11,647 bases of DNA from Acidobacteriaceae bacterium (lineage in GTDB: Bacteria > Acidobacteriota > Terriglobia > Terriglobales > Acidobacteriaceae), in the NCBI GenBank assembly GCA_003135315.1, contig PLBD01000169.1, positions 1-11,647 of the forward strand, given 5' to 3'. Positions 1 through 7,098 of the stretch are shown here, piece by piece. The notes below the pieces were generated by a model. It searched no databases, was not told the DNA's origin, and worked only from the letters and a program-made list of their open reading frames with translations. Each line of letters begins with the position of its first letter. Position 1 is the first letter of the stretch. Position numbers and translations under genes: made by a program.

Positions 1-507
1 TGGTCACGCGATGGCCGCTACCTGATGTATGTACATGGCGCCGGCATAAATACCGAACTTTGTGTGCTTCCGTAATCTTGCGACGGCAAACCGTTTTCCT
101 ATACCAGTGGGTCGTCAAGAGGAACGTTTTCGCCGGATGGACATTGGGTGGCGTATGTCGGGCAAGAGGGTGGTCGCCCTGAGGTTTTTGTGGCGCCTTT
201 TCCGTGGACGGGCGCGAAGTGGCAAATTTCGAACGGCGGCGGCGCCGGACCCCGTTGGCGGGCTGATGGCAAGGAACTGTTCTACTTCGACCTCAACGGC
301 ATTGCGGCGGCAGAAGTGAACGGCTCGGGTTCGGCATTCGAGGTCGGCAGCAGTACGTTGTTGTTCCGCCTTCCCCTGAGAGGCACGATCGCCCGTGAGT
401 ATTCTCCTACGCGCGATGGCCAACGGTTCATCGCCGTTATGCCCAGTGAAGGCAGCTCACAGACGTTGACTCTATTCCAAAACTGGCCGGCAGAATTGAA
501 GAAGTAA
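1..507 (+). pseudogene. C-terminal TolB/PD40 beta-propeller of a probable Ser/Thr kinase-type protein, 5' truncated by the window and interrupted by a nonsense codon
   Basis: Frame 1 is open from base 1 to the TAA at 505-507 except for one TAA at 73-75. Before it reads WSRDGRYLMYV...ELCVLP; after it, SCDGKPF..., SPDGHWVAYVGQE, GRPEVFVAPFP, KWQISNGG, PRWRADGKELFY, then TRDGQRFIAV and a terminal NWPAELKK. These are blades of the PD40/TolB-like propeller that follows the kinase domain in many acidobacterial Ser/Thr kinases, which normally read VLPLSGDxKPF at this point and end NWTAxLKK. The TAA therefore stands where a Leu codon is expected, with homology continuing in the same frame on both sides. 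The stretch between KPF and FSPDG also looks a few residues short. It is either a decaying gene or a gene with one base error. The kinase domain, if any, lies outside the window. No convincing restart with a ribosome site follows the stop. Confidence 0.65.
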
Positions 508-525
508 GGCTTGCGCCGTGCTTCA

Positions 526-548
526 GGGTGGGGAAAAAGCGCCCACCC
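526..548 (+). terminator. GC-rich hairpin after the propeller gene (weak terminator candidate)
   Basis: GGGTGGG at 526-532 pairs with CCCACCC at 542-548 around a 9-base A-rich loop, 19 bases after the stop codon. There is no T-run after the stem, so it is not a classic intrinsic terminator. Confidence 0.3.
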
Positions 549-780
549 CAAGCAAAACACATTCGCAACTACTTTCCGGCGCGACGATCTGACATTATCG
601 GCCAGTTCGTCACCATCGGTAATCTCAGGTTGGCTCCAACACCCGCAAACTCTATACCGTTTAAGGAATTCTAGCGCGTAAATATTTTCTTCGGCGGCGT
701 CCATCGCCTGGCGTCGGGGCCATGTGTTTCTGCACGTGGGAACGGGGGCGAAATAGATTCCAGCCTTTCCTTTGCGGCAA

Positions 781-819
781 GAAAAAAGGCCGTCAGCGCA
801 AGTGCGCGGGCGGCCTTTT
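781..819 (-). terminator. Intrinsic terminator of the Asp-box gene (probably bidirectional)
   Basis: AAAAGGCCG (784-792) pairs with CGGCCTTTT (811-819), with an inner GCGC/GCGC pairing (796-799 with 804-807). Read on the minus strand the stem is followed by a run of six T (complement of 782-787), about 50 bases past the stop of the gene ending at 871. On the plus strand four T form part of the stem's 3' arm, so it may also stop transcripts from the left. Confidence 0.75.
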
Positions 820-870
820 GACTTAGTTGACAGCACCGCCGGTACCAGAGCCAGCGGCTTGCTGCGATTG

Positions 871-2391
871 CTAGTCCTTCTCGTTCGGAAGAACCTGTTG
901 CGACCTGCGGCTTGGAGGCAGGTTGTCAACGTCGCCGCGCTCTCTCATCGGGTGGTCCGACTTGATGCCCGGTATCGGTTTCTCGCCCGCGGAACTCATC
1001 AGAGGCTCGTCCATCTCGTCCTGGGTATAGCCGTAGGACGAGGTGTAGATGGCCTCCTGGAGCAACTTGCCAGCCGGCGGGAGGGCCATCGCATAAATCG
1101 GGAATGCCCTGCCTCCAGCGGGAAATACTGTGGCCACGTAATCGGCCACCATGTAGCCGGAGAAAGTGTTGGGCAGCCAGCTTATTTGCATATCGCCGGA
1201 CAGCCGGCGACCCGCAGTCCAGGTCGATCCGCCATCGTTAGAGATGCTGAACCCTGCGATCAGCTGACAGCTGTTGTTGCAATTGGAGACAGGATAATAG
1301 TAGTAGGTCATCCCCATGTGGGCGCTGCTTCCGGAGGTGCGGATGTCGATGCCCATGCCGTTGATGAAGTGGTCCACGCCGCTGCCGATGGGATCGAGGG
1401 GAACACGGACCTTGGCGCTCCAGTGAACGCCGTCGGCCGAGCTGCTATAGACGATGTCGTTCGCCGAGCAGCCGCTTTCGAAGCTGCAATCAGGCCACGA
1501 AGTATACACATTTCCTGCGCCATCAATGGCCGAGGACGGAAGGCCGGCACTACGCAGGCCGCCATCCTCGCCGTGGCTGGGAGCGCAGGCAATTTCGACA
1601 GCTCCGGTCCAGCTCTGGCCGCCGTTGGTGGAGGTGAACGCCGACATTCCGCAGTTGAAATCAGCAAACGGAACTACTACGGTCCCGTTGGGCTGAACCA
1701 GAGGATTACCGCCGATTCCGTAGTCGCTATTGCCGGTTGTTACCGGCGTGCTCCAGGTTTGCCCGCCATCGTGCGAGGTGCTCATGTAGAGCAGATCGCC
1801 GACGTCAGGGTCGTCAAATTCGACATAGCAGTTGCCGTAGTAAGGACTGGTAGGAGTGTCGTCGCAGGCGATCCAGTTCTTGTCGGCGTCCCGGTTCTGG
1901 ATGACGTAAACCGGATTGTTCCAGTGGAGGCCATCGGTCGAGGAGCTTACGGCGACGGTGTCGTAGTTGCCGATGGGCAAGGTGCAAATCAGCCAGACGC
2001 CATGCTTCGCATCATAGGCGACAGCGGCATCGCTGGCGCCGCTGTTGGGTCCGCCGCCGGGCCCGTATTGGGTCAAGCCGGGAAGATATCCGTTGGTCCA
2101 GGAGATCCCACCGTTGAGAGAGGTTGCCCAGCCGATGTCAGCTCCGCCGCCGCCGAAAATGCGGGCCACCTGAAAGGCTGTGACGATCGTCGGTCCGACG
2201 GCGAGGGCGCCCGGTTCGACTTCCGACATGTGCTGGCTGCTTCCATTCGTGAAAGTGTCTTGACTGAGCTGCCGGAATATAGATTGTGCGTGGCTCGGAA
2301 CAACGCCCGTAACGGCCAGGGCCAATCCGAGCGCAATGGTCAATATAGTCGGGCTAGCGCCGCGACGGGAGAACGAGTGCAATACTTTCAT
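871..2391 (-). CDS. Secreted sialidase-fold (BNR/Asp-box) protein
   Basis: A 506-residue exported protein. Residues 1-35 are a signal peptide (basic MKVLHSFSRR, hydrophobic core, likely cleavage SHA|Q). Six Asp-box motifs (S-x-D/N-G-G/x-x-x-W) follow at about 91-98, 150-157, 206-213, 254-261, 317-324 and 384-391, e.g. SHDGGQTW and SNDGGSTW. This is the repeat of sialidase-like beta-propellers. No F/YRIP motif is visible near the N-terminus, so sialidase activity is unproven; binding or another glycan/polymer-related role is equally possible. The last 50 residues are charged and look unstructured. The ATG at 2391 is chosen because it begins the signal peptide and has AAGGA (2401-2405) 9 bases upstream. 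An 83-residue upstream extension in the same frame has no secretion or coding character. A terminator lies downstream at 781-819 and a good promoter upstream. Confidence 0.85.
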   Translation of the reverse strand: MKVLHSFSRRGASPTILTIALGLALAVTGVVPSHAQSIFRQLSQDTFTNGSSQHMSEVEPGALAVGPTIVTAFQVARIFGGGGADIGWATSLNGGISWTNGYLPGLTQYGPGGGPNSGASDAAVAYDAKHGVWLICTLPIGNYDTVAVSSSTDGLHWNNPVYVIQNRDADKNWIACDDTPTSPYYGNCYVEFDDPDVGDLLYMSTSHDGGQTWSTPVTTGNSDYGIGGNPLVQPNGTVVVPFADFNCGMSAFTSTNGGQSWTGAVEIACAPSHGEDGGLRSAGLPSSAIDGAGNVYTSWPDCSFESGCSANDIVYSSSADGVHWSAKVRVPLDPIGSGVDHFINGMGIDIRTSGSSAHMGMTYYYYPVSNCNNSCQLIAGFSISNDGGSTWTAGRRLSGDMQISWLPNTFSGYMVADYVATVFPAGGRAFPIYAMALPPAGKLLQEAIYTSSYGYTQDEMDEPLMSSAGEKPIPGIKSDHPMRERGDVDNLPPSRRSQQVLPNEKD

Positions 2392-2787
2392 GTGGCAGAT
2401 TCCTTCTTCGTGATAGTTGTTTTCGACTGCTGTAGCTGTGTGGGGCACGAGTGAATGTTTGCGCTGGACAGGAGGAGGACGAAACCACCCGGAGCGATCA
2501 AACTCTATCGTGTAGAGCAGCCCAATGTCAACGAAAACGATAGTAGTTGTCGCCGGCTTCGTCCATTTGTCCCGATTTTGAACACGTTGTCTCCCGGTTC
2601 TGACCAACAAACATCGTCCGGCAAACGCAGCAAAGAGCACAATTGCCGATGGCTTGAGCAGGGCACATCGTATCGTGTTGCGCCGTCCCGCCTGCTACTA
2701 TTGGAGACCATAGTCATTGCTGGAAGGCTTCCCCCTTCCCATGCTCCCGACCTGCTCTTCAAGTTCTTATCGTGAGGGAAAAAGTCC
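2392..2787. other. Divergent intergenic region, 396 bases
   Basis: It separates the Asp-box gene (-) from the 567-residue secreted protein gene (+). It holds the minus-strand promoter at 2502-2531 and the ribosome sites AAGGA (2401-2405, -) and GAGGGA (2774-2779, +). I found no convincing -35/-10 pair for the plus-strand gene. Open frames crossing the region lack ribosome sites and recognisable protein content. Confidence 0.55.
2502..2531 (-). promoter_or_regulatory. Sigma70-type promoter of the Asp-box gene
   Basis: On the minus strand a perfect -35 TTGACA (complement of 2526-2531) is followed after 18 bases by TAGAGT (2502-2507) as -10. This would give a 5' leader of about 100 bases before the ATG at 2391. 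The -10 overlaps a small inverted repeat (CTCTA 2503-2507 / TAGAG 2513-2517) that could be an operator or chance. Confidence 0.5.
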
Positions 2788-4491
2788 GTGCGACCATCTC
2801 AATGCATTCCCGCTGTGCGTTCTTACTGGATATTCACGTTGGCGGTCCTGTTCATGGCGAGTTCTGCACCAGCCTACGCCCAGCGCACCGTAGTACAGGA
2901 GTCAGGCGGCGGAAGAAAACTGGAGTTGCACTACAACGCCGCCGACCAGGTTACCCAGATCCGCACGATTGGCGCCGATGGCCAACTGCTGCAAAAGCAA
3001 GATCTTGAGTATCCCGCGGGCGCCTATGTGCCGCAGACCACTTCCACCTCCTACTGGCCGAATGGAAAAGTCCACAAGATCACGCGCGATACCTACGACA
3101 ACAACGCGAACTTTACCGGCGAGTTCATCCAGGTTTTCGATGAGGCGGGAAAGCAAATCAGCGGCCACCAGCTAGTCCACGATCCCCAGACCAACTTCTA
3201 TCACTGCGCCGACTGGAACGTGTCAGCTCAGAAATACCAGACCATCGATTGTCCGGCGGGCGAAGAATCCAGCGGCCCTCCTGAGTCGGTGAAGAAGTTC
3301 ACGCAAGAGGAAGTGACCGAGCAACTGGCGAAGGCCCGGCAAGCTGCACAGCAACCTCCCAGGACCGCGCCGCCCGCATCGTCCTCTCAGCCGGGTGCGG
3401 GAACGAACGTGAAAGAAGTGGGGCTGATTTTGCCGGCGCGGGTTCGTCCGGGCGACTGTGTCTCGGGAGGCGTGGTTGACGATCCTGGTAACTATGAAGG
3501 AATACCGGGAATCGTCGTCAACCGAGTTACTCTTCCGTTCGCACATTCCGGCCCCGCTTCTACATTGGCGGGCTGGATGGTTGAGATATCCGGCGAGCCA
3601 CCGCAGCCCGCGAATGGCCCTATCGCCCTGACCATCCCTCCCGGACAACTGGAACTGGCCGTTCTTTTCCGTCAGACGGACAATGCGGGCAGCCCGGTTT
3701 CGAAGGCGATCAGCGTTCCGCGTGCTCCCTCGGCGAAAGCCAAGACTCCGACTTCCTACCTCGCGCCGGCGCTGTGTCTGAAAGCCGCGCCTTGCGTGAT
3801 TCACGGCCCATTCAGCGGAGACAGCACGAAGACTTTCGCTGCATTTGAGCAGCGTCCGGCAAGGATTGTCGCCGAGACCTCGGACACCGCCTATCTCGCG
3901 ATTCCGGACCGCACAGAGGCCGGGCCGCGGCCGCTGGTCATCGCCGAAGGATCGAAGGCAGTCGCGTTCCCTCTCGTAGTTGCGGAGTTCAGTATCTCTC
4001 CCGATCGGCGCAATTTGTCCAAGGGACAGACGTTGTTGATCTATCCGATTATCGACGGCCCGCAGGAACTGCCCGACCCTCTGTGGCTGCCCGGCAACTA
4101 TCCCGCCTCGAACCTGGAAGAAGCCCGCAAGCTGATTCCGGCATTTCAGGCGCCTCATGCCAGCCATCCGGCCCACGAAGCGGAAGAGAAACGGGAGGCG
4201 AAAGGGAAGCAGGCCGGTGGGACGGGCGACCGCGATGAAGACCAGGGCGGAGAAATTCTGCTTGTGGTGAAGAACCTAAGTCCCGACCAGGTCAGCTTGC
4301 ACGAGTCGAAGAACGGAACCTTCGTTTTTCACCTGAAAGCCGCGTCCTTCAAGATGGGCGAATTCAAGTACAAGATCGTGGCCGAGGCGATTAAGTCGGG
4401 GAATTTTGCTGTGCAGGGTTACGTCATACCGTTTCTTGCACCGGTGATGGGGCAGGAATTTACCGTGACGTCCAACTCGTCTGCAAACTAG
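2788..4491 (+). CDS. Secreted multidomain protein of unknown function
   Basis: A 567-residue protein I do not recognise. The GTG at 2788 has GAGGGA (2774-2779) 8 bases upstream and opens a signal peptide of about 32 residues ending PAYAQ. Residues 40-130 resemble short beta-hairpin repeats of the YD/MORN-like kind (YNAADQVTQIRTIGADGQ, SYWPNGKVHKITRDTYD, FIQVFDEAGKQISG). Then come a Cys pair (C140, C155), a Q/A/P/S-rich linker (about 170-207), and a beta-rich part with C224, C330 and C336 in which residues 338-400 look like an Ig/IPT-type strand pattern. Next is a highly charged Lys/Glu/Asp linker (about 455-488), then a final beta-rich segment to FTVTSNSS. The composition suggests an envelope or extracellular protein. 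It converges on the YVTN gene with a gap of only 21 bases and no visible terminator. The existence of the gene is well supported; its role is not. Confidence 0.8.
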   Translation: MRPSQCIPAVRSYWIFTLAVLFMASSAPAYAQRTVVQESGGGRKLELHYNAADQVTQIRTIGADGQLLQKQDLEYPAGAYVPQTTSTSYWPNGKVHKITRDTYDNNANFTGEFIQVFDEAGKQISGHQLVHDPQTNFYHCADWNVSAQKYQTIDCPAGEESSGPPESVKKFTQEEVTEQLAKARQAAQQPPRTAPPASSSQPGAGTNVKEVGLILPARVRPGDCVSGGVVDDPGNYEGIPGIVVNRVTLPFAHSGPASTLAGWMVEISGEPPQPANGPIALTIPPGQLELAVLFRQTDNAGSPVSKAISVPRAPSAKAKTPTSYLAPALCLKAAPCVIHGPFSGDSTKTFAAFEQRPARIVAETSDTAYLAIPDRTEAGPRPLVIAEGSKAVAFPLVVAEFSISPDRRNLSKGQTLLIYPIIDGPQELPDPLWLPGNYPASNLEEARKLIPAFQAPHASHPAHEAEEKREAKGKQAGGTGDRDEDQGGEILLVVKNLSPDQVSLHESKNGTFVFHLKAASFKMGEFKYKIVAEAIKSGNFAVQGYVIPFLAPVMGQEFTVTSNSSAN

Positions 4492-4512
4492 CCTGGCGCC
4501 CCCGTCTTACTT

Positions 4513-6729
4513 CTACGGCGCGAAGTAGCTGGAGATGTCCATCAGCAGTTGGGTAGTGCCGTAAGCGTAGGCGTCGGTCTTGCCATCCTGATTGCCCACG
4601 ATTGCCATGTTGGATGTCACCTCTCCGTCTGCCGCATTCAGTGTCGAGACTATAGGCTGCTGACCGCCATCGGCCCACAGCGTCAGATATCCCAGTGACC
4701 CCGCCGGAATCACCGTTGCGTTGAAAACGTATCCCTGCGCTGTACCCGGAGGATTGCAGCCACTGGCAGCCACATTGACCGGCGGATTGCGCTGGCCGCT
4801 GAATGCTCCTCCTGTCGAGCGCGTGTCGATCACTCGGCACGGCGCGGCCGGATACAGCGACAATCCACCAGAAGCCGGCGCAGCAAAGTAGCCGTTGATG
4901 TCGATTACCAGTTGAGTATCCTGATCGGCATAAACCGCAATCGCGCCGCTGGTTCCCGCCGGTACGATCGCGGCATTGGCCACAATGGTAGCTGTCGGAT
5001 TGTTCAAGGCAGAGACAACCGGTTGATTCAGCCCCGCCGGCCATACGGAGAGATATCCCAGCGGCTTCCCACCCACCGGCACAACTGTGATGTTCATCGA
5101 ATAAGCCTGCGCGTTGGATGGTATCTGGCAAGTGCTGCTCAGAACCGGAAAATCGCGCTCCTGAGCGCCTTGCAGATACGGGCCGCCCAGTTCTCCCGGT
5201 GCATTGCGAGTGTCGACCACGCGGCATGGCGTCAGCGGATAGAACTGCAGTGTGCTACTGGCCGGCAGTTGAAAGTATCCGTTGATATCCAGGATGACAT
5301 TGGTGGAGTCAGTCGCGTAAACGCTGACTGCTCCGCCCGCGCCGGCAGGAACAATCGCCGCATTCGCCTTCACTCGGCCGTCGAGCGAATTGAGGGTCGA
5401 AATGAGTGGCTGGGGTAGTCCCGTGGGCCAGATGGTGAGATATTCGAGCGCGTGGCCTTGCACTGGCACGACCGTGACGTTCAGCGAGTAGGCGATCGCC
5501 GTACTCGGGATGTCGCAGCTGCTCTGAGGGACGGCGAAGCTGCGTGACGTTCCACCGCCGAGATAGGGTCCGCCAAAAGGGCCGTTTGTCTGCCGCGTGT
5601 CTGCAACACGGCAAGGAGTCACGGGCAGAAACTGCACCGCGTCCGCACCGGCGCCGGCGATAACCGAGATGCTGTTGCCCACAGTATTGGCCACGAAAAC
5701 GGTGTTGGTCAGGGGATTGACGGCGATCGCGGTGGGCCAGGTCGCATTGCCGAGTGAAATGGATGCAGTGGAATCGTCGGTGCCGTTGACGAGGGTGACT
5801 GTGCCGTCCCAGATATTGTTGGTGAGGTAAGCCTTGTTGGTCACCACGTTGACATCGATTGCATTTGGGGAACTGCCGGCGATAACGGTGGTAGTGGCCA
5901 GCGTGGTTTCGTCGATTATGGTCGCCGTACCGCTTCCGCTGTTGGTTACGTAGGCCTGGCTACTGGCCGGGTTAACGGCGACTGCGGAGGGCCCCGTTCC
6001 GACGGTGACATTGGTGACCAGATTCGTGACCCCGTCGATCACTGAAACATCGTTGGAACTGTAGTTGACAGCATAAATTTTGTTGGCGTACGGGTCGATG
6101 GCGATCGCCCTCGGGTAAGCTCCAACCGAAACCATGGTGGTCGAGTTGTTGGCTCCATCAATGATGGCCACGCTGTTGCTGCCGGAATCGGCAACATAAA
6201 TCTCGTTGGTAGCGGAATTGACAGCCACGGCAAATGGGTTGCTCCCCACGCTGACAGTTGTGGTCTTATTTGTCGAGCCATCGATTACGGTCACACTGTT
6301 GGAATAGTAGTTGGCGACGTAGATCTTGTTGGTGACAGCGTTAACCGCGATGGCCAAGGGATAATCGCCTACGGCAACCGTGGCTGTCCTATTGGTCGTG
6401 CCATTGACCACGGTCACGCTGTTGCTGTTCCCATTGGCAGCATAGATCTTGTTGGTCGCGGCATTGACGGCGACTGCGTCAGGTGCGTTCCCGGTCAGGA
6501 CAGTATTGGTGTTGTACGTCGCTCCGTCGATGACTGTCATGTTGTTGCTGTTCTGGTTGACGACGTAGATCTTGTTGGTTGCGGGGTTCACCGCGATGGC
6601 GACGGGATAGGCTCCGGCAGTTACCGTGGTGACAAGCGTCTGTGCTGCGATCGGCATGGAGGCGGTCAGCAGCCAAAGGGCAGTGGTTACGATGCTCTTT
6701 CGGAGCGCGATTGCCGGTAGTCTCTTCAT
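4513..6729 (-). CDS. Exported YVTN beta-propeller protein with three C-terminal CRxxDTR modules
   Basis: A 738-residue protein. Residues 1-29 are a signal peptide (MKRLPAIALRKS..., ending PIAAQ). Residues 37-358 are eight repeats of about 41 residues of the YVTN type (VxVGxxPxAIAVNxxTNKIYVxNxxSNSVTVIDG), forming a propeller. Residues 366-486, 494-615 and 623-736 are three copies of a roughly 120-residue module: PCRVxDTR, a second Cys 27-32 residues later, GYLTxWPxGxxQP, STLNxxxGxVxxNAAIVP and a closing DINGYF (DISSYF in the last copy). Similar modules occur at the ends of secreted proteins of Acidobacteriota and Actinobacteria; their ligand is unknown to me. The start is fixed by GGGAGGT (6739-6745) 9 bases before the ATG. 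The protein is probably extracellular or surface-associated; an enzymatic role is not evident. The third module is the most divergent and runs to the C-terminus. Confidence 0.88.
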   Translation of the reverse strand: MKRLPAIALRKSIVTTALWLLTASMPIAAQTLVTTVTAGAYPVAIAVNPATNKIYVVNQNSNNMTVIDGATYNTNTVLTGNAPDAVAVNAATNKIYAANGNSNSVTVVNGTTNRTATVAVGDYPLAIAVNAVTNKIYVANYYSNSVTVIDGSTNKTTTVSVGSNPFAVAVNSATNEIYVADSGSNSVAIIDGANNSTTMVSVGAYPRAIAIDPYANKIYAVNYSSNDVSVIDGVTNLVTNVTVGTGPSAVAVNPASSQAYVTNSGSGTATIIDETTLATTTVIAGSSPNAIDVNVVTNKAYLTNNIWDGTVTLVNGTDDSTASISLGNATWPTAIAVNPLTNTVFVANTVGNSISVIAGAGADAVQFLPVTPCRVADTRQTNGPFGGPYLGGGTSRSFAVPQSSCDIPSTAIAYSLNVTVVPVQGHALEYLTIWPTGLPQPLISTLNSLDGRVKANAAIVPAGAGGAVSVYATDSTNVILDINGYFQLPASSTLQFYPLTPCRVVDTRNAPGELGGPYLQGAQERDFPVLSSTCQIPSNAQAYSMNITVVPVGGKPLGYLSVWPAGLNQPVVSALNNPTATIVANAAIVPAGTSGAIAVYADQDTQLVIDINGYFAAPASGGLSLYPAAPCRVIDTRSTGGAFSGQRNPPVNVAASGCNPPGTAQGYVFNATVIPAGSLGYLTLWADGGQQPIVSTLNAADGEVTSNMAIVGNQDGKTDAYAYGTTQLLMDISSYFAP
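4522..5634 (-). repeat. Three tandem copies of a roughly 120-residue CRxxDTR module
   Basis: The module starts (PCRV-A/V/I-DTR) fall at residues 372, 501 and 630. Each copy keeps two cysteines (373/405, 502/534, 631/658), which probably form one disulfide per module in the oxidising environment outside the cell. Copies 1 and 2 end in DINGYF, copy 3 in DISSYF. Confidence 0.85.
5656..6639 (-). repeat. Eight tandem YVTN propeller repeats, period about 123 bases
   Basis: The coding sequence repeats with a unit of about 41 codons. Recurring nucleotide words such as GATCTTGTTGG (plus strand) mark the NKIYV segment. Repeats 1-5 are most alike; repeats 6-8 are more divergent, and repeats 7 and 8 carry one- or two-codon insertions. 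Confidence 0.85.
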
Positions 6730-7098
6730 GTCCCGCTGACCTCCCTGGCTCAGTTACGTTCCAGTGTTCGGCGACTGATGCAGCGCGCCCAGAAAGACGG
6801 GCGCTATTGTTCATGTCACGAACGACTTTGGGAGGGTCTTGGATTGGCTGCCGGATGCTTCGATCCGGTGCCGAAGGGAGATTGAAGGAATCGCCTTGCG
6901 AGGGCCCCGATCAGCCGGTGCCCCTCGTATCGCGACCTACCTGTGGTGAAGCGATCCAGTTTGACGTTAGCGCAAGTTTTGCTCGCGGACAATAGATAAG
7001 GGCGCAAATCGGGGACCCAAGTTTCGGAATGGGAATCGCAGCCACTCGTCAGCTTTGCCCCGGCGCTGTACGATTGGTGTGCACTACTGGAGCGTGTG
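6730..7098. other. Divergent intergenic region between the YVTN gene and pepD
   Basis: No gene seen in 369 bases. It holds the YVTN ribosome site (6739-6745, -) and three small hairpins: GCGCCC/GGGCGC (6785-6790 with 6799-6804), CCGGAT/ATCCGG with a six-base loop (6851-6856 with 6863-6868) and CGAGGG/CCCTCG (6899-6904 with 6922-6927). It also contains a possible pepD promoter. None of the hairpins carries a T-run or matches a riboswitch I know. Confidence 0.5.
7046..7074 (+). promoter_or_regulatory. Candidate pepD promoter
   Basis: TCGTCA (7046-7051, 4 of 6 to TTGACA), a 17-base spacer and TACGAT (7069-7074, 4 of 6 to TATAAT) lie just upstream of the GGAG ribosome site. The implied leader is about 18 bases. 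Weak, based only on spacing and partial consensus match. Confidence 0.3.

Larger units (their letters stand above)
508..870. other. Gap between the propeller remnant and the Asp-box gene; no gene seen
   Basis: Apart from the hairpin at 526-548 and the terminator at 781-819, I see no open frame with coding character, no start with a ribosome site and no RNA gene. The two flanking genes converge here, so the gap is a termination region. Confidence 0.6.

Noticed and set aside
772..2454. A 560-codon plus-strand open frame opposite the Asp-box gene
   Set aside because: It is antisense to a gene with a signal peptide and six family motifs, its translation is Val/Ala/Gly/Arg-rich without motifs, and it has no ribosome site. 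It is a by-product of codon bias.
3223..4176. A 317-codon minus-strand open frame opposite the 567-residue protein
   Set aside because: It is Arg/Gly-rich low-information translation with no ribosome site. The plus-strand frame has a signal peptide and SD.
5656..6639. CRISPR-like regular repetition
   Set aside because: The period is about 123 bases, continuous in coding frame, with no short identical repeats or unique spacers. It encodes propeller blades.
6785..6927. A structured RNA or riboswitch in the YVTN-pepD gap
   Set aside because: Three short separate hairpins of 6 bp are within what a GC-rich region gives by chance, and I recognise no known riboswitch core.
6961..6998. TTGACG as -35 with TAGATA as -10 for pepD
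   Set aside because: The spacer would be 26 bases, too long for a sigma70 promoter.
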